Made by a program: the position numbers and the translations under genes. From JACRFW01 sp964531745 (GTDB lineage: Bacteria > Patescibacteriota > Patescibacteriia > Magasanikbacterales > GWA2-37-8): a stretch of 5,361 nucleotides of DNA. A model generated the notes under the pieces. It worked only from the letters and a program-made list of their open reading frames with translations. It searched no databases and was not told where the DNA came from. The stretch spans positions 1-5,361 of the forward strand of contig CAZHFX010000035.1 of the NCBI GenBank assembly GCA_964531745.1. The letters are read 5' to 3'. Positions 1 to 5,329 of this stretch are shown here, one piece after another (position 1 is the stretch's first letter; every line of letters starts with the position of its first letter).

Positions 1-602
1 CCCTCACCAGCGCCTTATTTGAAAAACATGTCGGCGACCGCGCGGGCCTGAGCGGACCTTATGGCACGGCTTTTTCGGTTCGGCCGAACACTCATTATAT
101 TATGGTCGGAGGCGGTTATGGCGCCGCGCCACTCGCCTATTTGGCCGAGCAGGCGGTGGCAATAAACGCAACAGTGGATTTTTGTATCGGCGCGCGCAGT
201 CAAGAACATTTGCTGTTTGAAAAACGCTTGCGCCAACTCCCCGGGGTGACACTACATATCACTACCGATGATGGCAGTAGCGGCCAAAAAGGTTTGGTGA
301 CTGATGTTTTCAAAAAATTGACCGAGAAGGCCGCCAATAATACTCTCGTGGCCACCTGCGGGCCGGAGCTAATGGAAAAAAGTGTTCTGGACATTTGTAA
401 CGAAAAAAATATTGATTGTGAAATCAGCATTGAACGCTATATGAAATGCGGCACCGGCGTTTGCGGCCAGTGCTGTGTAGACCCGCTGGGCATTGCTATG
501 TGCCAACAGGGGCCGGTGGTGTCAAAAAATTTAGCTAATAAAATAACGGAGTTTGGTGTTTACCACCGAGATAAAAGCGGCAAAAAAAAATATTTTGAGT
601 AA
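1..602 (+). CDS. pyrK: Dihydroorotate dehydrogenase B, electron-transfer subunit (PyrK), 5'-truncated
   Basis: The reading frame is open from the left edge (first full codon at 3) to TAA at 600-602, giving 199 visible residues. Family members are about 250-270 aa, so roughly 50-70 N-terminal residues (the FAD-binding beta-barrel) lie outside the window. Visible parts in order: the GDRAGLSGPYG segment followed by MVGGGYGAAPLAY, the flavin/NAD-binding Rossmann start; TCGPELM, the usual NAD-domain signature; then ERYMKCGTGVCGQCC, a [2Fe-2S] site with cysteines at visible residues 149, 154, 157 and 167 (codons starting at 447, 462, 471 and 501). In the family this subunit passes electrons from the PyrD flavin through FAD and the iron-sulfur cluster to NAD+ in the cytoplasm. 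PyrD itself is not visible and probably lies upstream or elsewhere. The spacing between the third and fourth cysteines (9 residues) is short compared with Lactococcus PyrK as I remember it. pyrE follows after 5 nt, supporting an operon. An internal ATG at 102 is not the start, because conserved sequence continues upstream of it. Confidence 0.93.
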   Translation, partial: LTSALFEKHVGDRAGLSGPYGTAFSVRPNTHYIMVGGGYGAAPLAYLAEQAVAINATVDFCIGARSQEHLLFEKRLRQLPGVTLHITTDDGSSGQKGLVTDVFKKLTEKAANNTLVATCGPELMEKSVLDICNEKNIDCEISIERYMKCGTGVCGQCCVDPLGIAMCQQGPVVSKNLANKITEFGVYHRDKSGKKKYFE

Positions 603-607
603 CTTAT

Positions 608-1204
608 ATGAATGAAAACTTGACCCAACGCCTATTTGACATCGGCGCGATAAAATTCGGGGAATTCAAATTAAAAAGCGGCATCATGTCTCCTATTTAC
701 GTTGATTTGCGAGTAACCGTTTCTTACCCGGAAGTATTAAAAATGGTGGCTGAGGCGATGTGGGAAAAAGTAAAAAATTTAAATTTTGATTTAATCTGCG
801 GGGTGCCCTACACAGCCCTGCCCATCGCTACGGCGATTTCGCTCTTCCACAACAAGCCCATGATCATGCGGCGCAAGGAAGTAAAGGACTACGGCACGCG
901 CAAAGCCATTGAGGGCGCCTACCAGCCAGGGCAAACCGTGCTAGTGGTGGAAGATTTGGTTACCAGCGGGTCTAGCGTGTTTGAAACTGTGGAACCAATA
1001 ACTCTAGAAGGATTAAAGGTGACCGATGTGGTTGTCCTGTTGGACCGCGAGCAGGGCGGCAAGAAACATTTGGCGGATAAAGGACTGAATTTGCGCGCGG
1101 TTATAACCATCACCGAACTTTTGGAAGCACTAGAAAAAGCGGGAAAACTAGACAGCGCAACCATACAGAACGTGAAACAATTTATCCATAGCCACCAGGT
1201 ATAA
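608..1204 (+). CDS. pyrE: Orotate phosphoribosyltransferase, UMP-synthase-like
   Basis: This 198-aa protein would transfer the phosphoribosyl group of PRPP to orotate to form OMP, the fifth step of pyrimidine synthesis. Visible motifs: the KSGIMSPIYVDLR orotate/substrate loop (residues 23-35); CGVPYTALP (64-72); RRKEVKDYGT (88-97), the mobile loop that in this family supplies a catalytic lysine to the neighbouring subunit; VLVVEDLVTSGSS (111-123), the PRPP-binding motif with the acidic pair E115/D116; and LLDREQGG (144-151), with the orotate-contacting Arg147. Length is typical of a stand-alone enzyme. Wording of the motifs is closer to the N-terminal half of animal UMP synthase than to E. 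coli PyrE, a comparison made from memory. The ATG at 608 fits the family N-terminus. It is preceded by no good Shine-Dalgarno, and pyrK ends 5 nt earlier, so translation is probably coupled. pyrF begins one nucleotide after the stop. Confidence 0.96.
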   Translation: MNENLTQRLFDIGAIKFGEFKLKSGIMSPIYVDLRVTVSYPEVLKMVAEAMWEKVKNLNFDLICGVPYTALPIATAISLFHNKPMIMRRKEVKDYGTRKAIEGAYQPGQTVLVVEDLVTSGSSVFETVEPITLEGLKVTDVVVLLDREQGGKKHLADKGLNLRAVITITELLEALEKAGKLDSATIQNVKQFIHSHQV

Positions 1205-1205
1205 T

Positions 1206-1970
1206 ATGCTCACCTATCGCCAACGCGCCGGATTGAGCGCCAACAGCACGGCCAAAAAACTTTTGACTTTGATGGATGAAAAACGCACCAACTTGTCCGT
1301 GGCGGCGGATGTCACCACCAAACGAGAGCTTTTGAATTTGGCCGAAGTTGTCGGAGAAGAAATATGTTTGCTAAAAACGCATATTGATATCTTGGAAGAT
1401 TTTGATACGGATTTAATTATTCAACTGCAACACTTGGCTGAAAAACATCATTTTCTTTTGTTTGAAGACCGCAAGTTTGCCGATATCGGCAACACCGTCA
1501 AACATCAATATCAAGACGGCATCTACCACATCGCCGATTGGGCCGACATCACCAACGCCCACACCGTACCGGGGCCAGGAATAATCGCTGGGTTAAAACA
1601 GGCTGGCCTGCCCAAAGGGCGCGGCCTGCTACTACTGGCGGAAATGAGCTCCGAGGGGTCGCTCGCGACCGGAGACTATACCGAGCAAACCATTGCCATG
1701 GCTAAAGAAAACAAAGATTTTGTCATTGGTTTCATAGCACAACGACAAATTGTTACCGACCCTGATTTTATACACCTCACCCCGGGCGTACAACTGGCCG
1801 AGGGCGGCGATGCCTTGGGGCAACACTACAACACACCAGAATACGTCATTGGAGAACAAAAATCCGACGTTATTATTGTCGGACGCGGCATTTACGAAGC
1901 TACTGACCCCAAAGTGGAAGCGAAAAAATATCGGTCAGCCGGGTGGAAGGCGTATTCCTCGGTTATCTAA
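1206..1970 (+). CDS. pyrF: Orotidine 5'-phosphate decarboxylase, eukaryotic (URA3/UMPS) type
   Basis: This 254-aa TIM-barrel enzyme decarboxylates OMP to UMP. Catalytic features are intact: substrate-contact Asp35 (AADV); Lys57 in LLKTHIDIL; the Asp-x-Lys-x-x-Asp triad in FEDRKFADIGNT (Asp88, Lys90, Asp93); HLTPGVQL (190-197); GQHY (205-208) and VGRGI (225-229), where Gln206, Tyr208 and Arg227 match the phosphate-binding residues of yeast URA3. FEDRKFADIGNTVK and AEMSSEGSLATGDYT are hallmarks of the eukaryotic enzyme and of the C-terminal half of UMP synthase. E. coli-type PyrF is clearly different. The first residues, LTYRQRAGL, also resemble the segment that opens the decarboxylase domain in animal UMPS. 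ATG 1206 sits one nucleotide after the pyrE TAA, with only a weak AGG (1197-1199) upstream, so re-initiation by ribosomes leaving pyrE is likely. The last 8 bp overlap the 3' end of ruvA on the other strand. I found no convincing terminator for this operon. Confidence 0.96.
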   Translation: MLTYRQRAGLSANSTAKKLLTLMDEKRTNLSVAADVTTKRELLNLAEVVGEEICLLKTHIDILEDFDTDLIIQLQHLAEKHHFLLFEDRKFADIGNTVKHQYQDGIYHIADWADITNAHTVPGPGIIAGLKQAGLPKGRGLLLLAEMSSEGSLATGDYTEQTIAMAKENKDFVIGFIAQRQIVTDPDFIHLTPGVQLAEGGDALGQHYNTPEYVIGEQKSDVIIVGRGIYEATDPKVEAKKYRSAGWKAYSSVI

Positions 1971-2553
1971 CGGCCCGCAGGGCTTCACGCAGAAGCTGTT
2001 CGCTATTTTTTCCTACCGGGTCCAATTTTTTCACCAGCTCGCGCGCGTCTAGCACGCTGTACCCGAGCGTCACCATGGCGTCAATGACATCGGTTTGCGC
2101 GTCTGTCTTTGTCCCCGTTTCCAAATTGGAAATTCCTGATTCTTTAAGGCCTTTGGCTACTTTTGATTTGAGATCAACCACAATGCGCTCGGCGGTTTTC
2201 TTGCCGATGCCGCTGACTTTGGTGAGGTACTCCACGTCGCCCCGGCCGATAGCCAGTGTAATTTCTTCCACACTGCCCAAAGACAAGAGATGCAGAGCGG
2301 TTCTCGGACCGACGCCGGAAACGGTTAAAAAACTCTTGAAGAGCTCTTTTTCCGCCGCGGAAGCAAACCCAAAAAGTTCCAGCGCGTCTTCACGCACCAC
2401 CAAATGGGTTTCAATGGTTACAGCGGCGCCCGGAGCGGCGCTGGCTACCGCGGCGGGAGAAACCCGGAGCGTGTACCCCACCCCACCAGCGGTCATGATG
2501 ACTAGCCCCTCGTTTCCGCGAGCGATAACCGTGCCTTGAAGAAGAGAAATCAT
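1963..2553 (-). CDS. ruvA: Holliday junction branch migration complex subunit RuvA
   Basis: This 196-aa protein would bind four-way DNA junctions as a tetramer and load the RuvB motor for branch migration during recombinational repair. Domains in order: an OB-fold (about 1-63) opening MISLLQGTV and containing GGVGYTL and LVVREDALELFGF; tandem helix-hairpin-helix motifs, LTVSGVGPRTALHLLS (76-91) and LTKVSGIGKKTAERIV (110-125), for sequence-independent backbone contact; a variable linker around 133-150; and the RuvB-binding domain III (about 151-196, IDAMVTLGY onward). The ATG at 2553-2551 was chosen because MISLLQG aligns with the standard RuvA N-terminus. The frame also has an ATG at 2592, but it would add 13 residues absent from the family and would lie inside the promoter. 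There is no Shine-Dalgarno before the ATG. ruvB and ruvC are not in the window. The gene is convergent with pyrF and overlaps it by 8 bp. Confidence 0.96.
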   Translation of the reverse strand: MISLLQGTVIARGNEGLVIMTAGGVGYTLRVSPAAVASAAPGAAVTIETHLVVREDALELFGFASAAEKELFKSFLTVSGVGPRTALHLLSLGSVEEITLAIGRGDVEYLTKVSGIGKKTAERIVVDLKSKVAKGLKESGISNLETGTKTDAQTDVIDAMVTLGYSVLDARELVKKLDPVGKNSEQLLREALRAVR

Positions 2554-2571
2554 AGCAATTTTAGTAAGCGT

Positions 2572-2600
2572 AGTGTAACACCCGAGCTGCAAAAAAACAA
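2572..2600 (-). promoter_or_regulatory. Putative sigma70-type promoter of ruvA
   Basis: On the minus strand, TTGTTT (2600-2595) is followed after exactly 17 nt by TACACT (2577-2572). The -10 matches the TATAAT consensus at 4 of 6 positions, while the -35 matches only in its TTG. The predicted start near 2565 leaves a leader of about 12 nt before the ATG at 2553, with no Shine-Dalgarno. The -35 falls within the T-tract of the terminator of the preceding gene, so termination and re-initiation would be packed into the same few bases. Confidence 0.5.
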
Positions 2601-2620
2601 CCCCAAAATATGGGGCTGTT
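2591..2620 (-). terminator. Intrinsic terminator downstream of the NIF3-family gene
   Basis: Read on the minus strand, AACAGCCCCA (2620-2611) pairs with TGGGGTTGTT (2605-2596) around a 5-nt loop. The stem is 10 bp, including four G-C pairs in a row and one G-U pair. It runs directly into a stretch of T residues (A-run at 2591-2597 on the plus strand). The T-tract is on this side only, so it should stop transcripts coming from the NIF3 gene rather than plus-strand transcripts. Confidence 0.88.
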
Positions 2621-2661
2621 TGAGAGATCTTTCACTTTGCTCAAGATGACACTTCGTGTCA
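2620..2661. repeat. REP-like hairpin-forming element overlapping the NIF3 stop codon
   Basis: On the plus strand, ATCTT (2627-2631) pairs with AAGAT (2643-2647), TTGAG (2620-2624) can alternatively pair with CTCAA (2640-2644), and TGACAC (2647-2652) pairs with GTGTCA (2656-2661) across a 3-nt loop. The string resembles a dispersed bacterial repeat I recall as GATCCTTCGCTTCGCTCAGG followed by ATGACA. Only one copy is in the window, so its repetitive nature rests on memory. The second hairpin contains the TGA stop (2661-2659) of the NIF3 gene. The element lies between that gene and its terminator. Confidence 0.5.
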
Positions 2662-3627
2662 CTTTTTACCTTTTTTCACCCGACTGACCCGAATGAGGCC
2701 GCCGCAAGGCACCACTTCTATACCTTTCTTCTCAAGCTCATCAAGGAAGAGGTTCATACCAAGCGAATCGGAGGACATGTGGCCGGCGACGATAACATTC
2801 AGCTGATTTTCGTTGGATTTGTCCAGCGTTTCTTTGCGCATGTGCATGCCCAAAATGCTATCCACGCCCACGCGCGATAATTCCGGATATATTTTTGGCG
2901 AAGGTTCAGTGCCGCCGGTCATTTCAATCATAATTTTCCCCAGACGATGCTTGGGACTGCCGGCAAAAATAGTGGGGCCAAAACCCAGACACCGCGCCTC
3001 TTGATACTCTGGGATAGCCATCAAAAGCTCAATCAAATCACCAACAGTGGCGGGTTTCTCCTTAACAACCAAACCCTCAATAAAAGAGTGCACCAAATTA
3101 TCAGTAATAGTGTGAGTATTTATAAAATTGATCCCTAAATGCTCGGCGACGCTCACAGTCTGATAGAGATTGGCCGCGTGCACACTGCGGGCCACTTCGC
3201 GCATTCTCTCTTCCATAATTTTTTCTGACAGATGAATAGGGAGCCCGAGAGCGATGCCCATTTCCACGCCCATTTCCATGACAGCGTGGAGGTTGCCCCA
3301 GGCTTTACCCTCGGGGTGATGAGCAATGACCAAATCAATCTTTTTCCCGCGTTCACCAAGCTGGCTGGCCAGAAGAATCTCAGGCCCGTTGATATCAATA
3401 CCCGCCAAGACGCGGCGCACCTGCGTTTTTTTGTCATCAACATGAATGCCGCTGTCCGGAAATGGGTTAACCAAGCTTTCCTGATCAAAATATTTTTTAT
3501 CCTCGGGCTTTAGCTCTTCGTAGTCTTTTTTCACCCGAGATAAATAACTTTGAATACCCTTCACTCCGCGCGGATCCGCCTTTACCCCCATCTGCACGCC
3601 GAAATCAAAAATTTGTTTGACGTTCAT
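2659..3627 (-). CDS. NIF3/DUF34-family dinuclear metal-binding protein
   Basis: This 322-aa cytoplasmic protein belongs to the NIF3-like family (E. coli YbgI, yeast NIF3), which holds two metal ions. Some members are annotated as GTP cyclohydrolase I type 2 homologs, but the cellular reaction is not settled. Seen here: VLAGIDI (73-79) before LVIAHHPEGKAWGNLH (99-114), whose His103-His104 match the family metal-binding pair; THTITDN (171-177), with a candidate aspartate ligand at Asp176; and AGHMSSDSLGMN (281-292), where His283 and Asp287 match the C-terminal His-x3-Glu ligand pair, with Asp in place of Glu. The C-terminal EVVPCGGLIRVSRV also fits a subfamily that I recall from Firmicutes and thermophiles. 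An N-terminal extension of about 65 residues precedes the core. The ATG at 3627 is the first start in frame with this subfamily's N-terminus, and no Shine-Dalgarno precedes it. The stop lies in a hairpin, and a strong terminator follows. The assignment to the family is firm. The substrate is unknown. Confidence 0.85.
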   Translation of the reverse strand: MNVKQIFDFGVQMGVKADPRGVKGIQSYLSRVKKDYEELKPEDKKYFDQESLVNPFPDSGIHVDDKKTQVRRVLAGIDINGPEILLASQLGERGKKIDLVIAHHPEGKAWGNLHAVMEMGVEMGIALGLPIHLSEKIMEERMREVARSVHAANLYQTVSVAEHLGINFINTHTITDNLVHSFIEGLVVKEKPATVGDLIELLMAIPEYQEARCLGFGPTIFAGSPKHRLGKIMIEMTGGTEPSPKIYPELSRVGVDSILGMHMRKETLDKSNENQLNVIVAGHMSSDSLGMNLFLDELEKKGIEVVPCGGLIRVSRVKKGKK

Positions 3628-3654
3628 AGCAGAAATTATTAAGAATATAAGCGT

Positions 3655-3683
3655 ACCTTACGCCAGAGAAAAAAAATTGTCAA
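3655..3683 (-). promoter_or_regulatory. Putative promoter of the NIF3-family gene
   Basis: On the minus strand, a perfect TTGACA (3683-3678) is followed after 17 nt, including eight T residues in a row, by TAAGGT (3660-3655), which keeps only the first, second and last bases of the -10 consensus. The predicted start near 3648 gives a leader of about 20 nt without a Shine-Dalgarno. The -35 begins 9 bp past the stop of the upstream 531-aa gene. No terminator separates the two genes, so read-through may add to expression. Confidence 0.5.
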
Positions 3684-3692
3684 CGACCTCTT

Positions 3693-5288
3693 TTACTTAT
3701 CAAAAATCTTGTCGTGAAGATTGACCGCGGCGATGATAGCCTCCGGCGTCACGGCAGTAAGCGCCGGGTCGCGCTCTGGCTGGCTGTAGAGCACAGCGTA
3801 CATTTCCGGCAACATCGGCGCCATCATATCCGACAGGCTGACGCGCTTGGCGAGCTCAATATGTTTATCATAAGTCGTTGATTCTTCGTGCAGGATCAAA
3901 TCAAAACTTGAACCGGGGGTGATGCGATGTTCGCGGTCCTCAAGATACGCCAGCACCATGCCGTCGCCGCCAAGCTCTTTGGTCTGCACATGCTCCACCG
4001 CGTCCGCTTCTTCATTGTCGCCTACTGCGCGCAACAATTTTTGCCAGGCGCTCTTCGTCATTGTCAGATCGTTCACCTGGGAAAAACCGCCCAGACATTT
4101 CATGCCATAATACAAAGAGACAATAATATAGCAAAGCGCCATGCCCGGAAAAATACGCTTCGCGCGCAAAGCTTCGGCCACGCCCGCGGATGTCCAGAGA
4201 TATTCAAACTCGCCATCGGCCGAGCGCAGAGAATTAAAATTATTCAAAAACATCCGAACGCGATGGCCTTTTTCATCTAACCCCCAAAAAAAGTGAGTGC
4301 CCCAATTTTTCTCGGTTGAAAAAGCGCCGGGGATCTCATTAAGATGGTTCTTGGCCAGCGCCGCGCGCGCTGAATTAAATAAAACTTGATGGATGAGCGA
4401 ATTTTCATTTTTCAGATGATAGCGAAGCAATAATTCGGTGACAATCGTTTCAATTTCTAAATAAATCAAATCCGGCGCCGGGCGCGCGGCGACCGCGGCT
4501 GATTCGTTTTTGTCCGGATGAAAAATATCTTTCCACAGCCAGTAGTTAATATGCGTAATCTGGGCCGAGATACCGGACGCGGCGAGCGCTTGGGGGAGGC
4601 CAAAATATTTTTCAATCAGATTGTTGATGAGAGCGGCGCGGCCCGGGGCCACTTCGCCATCCCTTTCTTTTTTGACAATTTCCGCTTTGGTTCTATCCAG
4701 TTCAGCGCGCGTAAAAGAGCGCGCGCTATAGACCGTGGCCATTTTCTCCCGATCCGGCATAATCGGAAAACGCAACATTGGCCCTTCGCCGTTGGCTTTG
4801 CCGTGGAATAGCACGCCGCGCGGATACCCGGAAGAATTATTGAGCGATACCGCGGCAAAAGAAAAAGTAATCAAATATTTCAAATGTTCCTGCTTCCAAT
4901 CCGCATATGGCAAAGAAGAAATGATGTTGGAATTTACCCAAAATGGGTGCTGAATCGGCGAGTGGTGATCGGCCGTGGAAACTAGCGGAAAATGCGCGAG
5001 CTGTTCCGCCACGCCATCGGCCACCGTATCGCCCAAACGCGCCGCGAGCAGTTCTCGCGCCACGCCAATCAGTTGCGGCTGGCGTGCGCTCAAACGCGGA
5101 ATTTTATTAATGTCCATAAAATCCCGGGCATAATCGTAGAGCCAATCGGAACCATGACGCCGCATGATGTCGCCTAGAATAGGCCGGCGACGCCAGATCA
5201 ACTCGCGGATATTATGAATGCGCGCTGAAATCTCCGATGGGGAAAAAGCGCTTTGGGCATTGTCAATTGACGATGTGTCTACGGGCAT
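3693..5288 (-). CDS. Conserved-looking hypothetical protein with Asp-His-His motif, 531 aa
   Basis: I do not recognise this protein as a named family. It is a long uninterrupted frame with balanced composition, well-spaced Trp/His/Cys residues and a strong promoter, so it is a real gene. No signal peptide is seen. One hydrophobic stretch (about 379-402, IFPGMALCYIIVSLYYGMKC and following) is more likely a buried helix than a membrane span, given its interrupted character. The most active-site-like segment is STADHHSPIQHPFWVNSN (104-121), with Asp107, His108, His109 and His114 close together, which would suit metal binding. Other eye-catching segments are NSSGYPRGVLFHGK (151-164), THINYWLWKDIFHPDK (255-270), EKNWGTHFFWGLDEKGHR (326-343) and CLGGFSQVNDL (398-408). 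The start is ATG 5288; a TTG two codons upstream (5294) is also in frame but coincides with the predicted transcription start. The NIF3-family gene follows 65 bp downstream on the same strand. An enzymatic role is a guess. Confidence 0.8.
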   Translation of the reverse strand: MPVDTSSIDNAQSAFSPSEISARIHNIRELIWRRRPILGDIMRRHGSDWLYDYARDFMDINKIPRLSARQPQLIGVARELLAARLGDTVADGVAEQLAHFPLVSTADHHSPIQHPFWVNSNIISSLPYADWKQEHLKYLITFSFAAVSLNNSSGYPRGVLFHGKANGEGPMLRFPIMPDREKMATVYSARSFTRAELDRTKAEIVKKERDGEVAPGRAALINNLIEKYFGLPQALAASGISAQITHINYWLWKDIFHPDKNESAAVAARPAPDLIYLEIETIVTELLLRYHLKNENSLIHQVLFNSARAALAKNHLNEIPGAFSTEKNWGTHFFWGLDEKGHRVRMFLNNFNSLRSADGEFEYLWTSAGVAEALRAKRIFPGMALCYIIVSLYYGMKCLGGFSQVNDLTMTKSAWQKLLRAVGDNEEADAVEHVQTKELGGDGMVLAYLEDREHRITPGSSFDLILHEESTTYDKHIELAKRVSLSDMMAPMLPEMYAVLYSQPERDPALTAVTPEAIIAAVNLHDKIFDK

Positions 5289-5300
5289 AAACAAGCGAGT

Positions 5301-5329
5301 AGTATAAAGAAAAACTTGTCAGCTGTCAA
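5301..5329 (-). promoter_or_regulatory. Strong sigma70-type promoter of the 531-aa gene, near-leaderless
   Basis: On the minus strand, TTGACA (5329-5324, 6/6 match) and TATACT (5306-5301, 5/6) are separated by exactly 17 nt. Only 12 nt lie between the -10 and the ATG at 5288, so the predicted start near 5294 leaves a leader of about 6 nt and no room for a Shine-Dalgarno. Upstream of the -35, the window edge (5341-5361) is rich in A and T tracts that could act as an UP element. The -35 is embedded in the imperfect palindrome TTGACAGCTGACAA (5329-5316), 12 of 14 positions symmetric, which might be an operator. Confidence 0.8.

Noticed and set aside
1978..2011. Possible plus-strand terminator for pyrF: GCTTC (1982-1986) pairing with GAAGC (1992-1996), with a T-run at 2006-2011
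   Set aside because: The stem is only 5 bp, the T-run begins about 9 nt after it, and the sequence is ruvA coding sequence, so chance is more likely.
1943..2539. Open frame of 198 codons on the plus strand
   Set aside because: It lies opposite ruvA, whose domains are unmistakable. The translation is Ser/Arg/Thr-rich and low in complexity, typical of an antisense shadow.
2554..2592. Longer ruvA start at the ATG at 2592
   Set aside because: It would add 13 residues before the standard RuvA N-terminus and overlaps the predicted promoter and transcription start.
3668..3695. Terminator after the 531-aa gene, suggested by the T-rich stretch
   Set aside because: Only a 3-bp GTC/GAC stem precedes the T residues, and the stretch is better explained as the spacer of the TTGACA promoter.
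3919..4280. Two plus-strand open frames opposite the 531-aa gene
   Set aside because: They overlap each other in different frames, show no recognisable motifs and have no promoter or ribosome binding site. They are shadows of the minus-strand gene.
5292..5294. TTG start for the 531-aa gene, two codons before the ATG
   Set aside because: It coincides with the predicted first transcribed base. The ATG at 5288 is the stronger choice, though a leaderless TTG start cannot be excluded.
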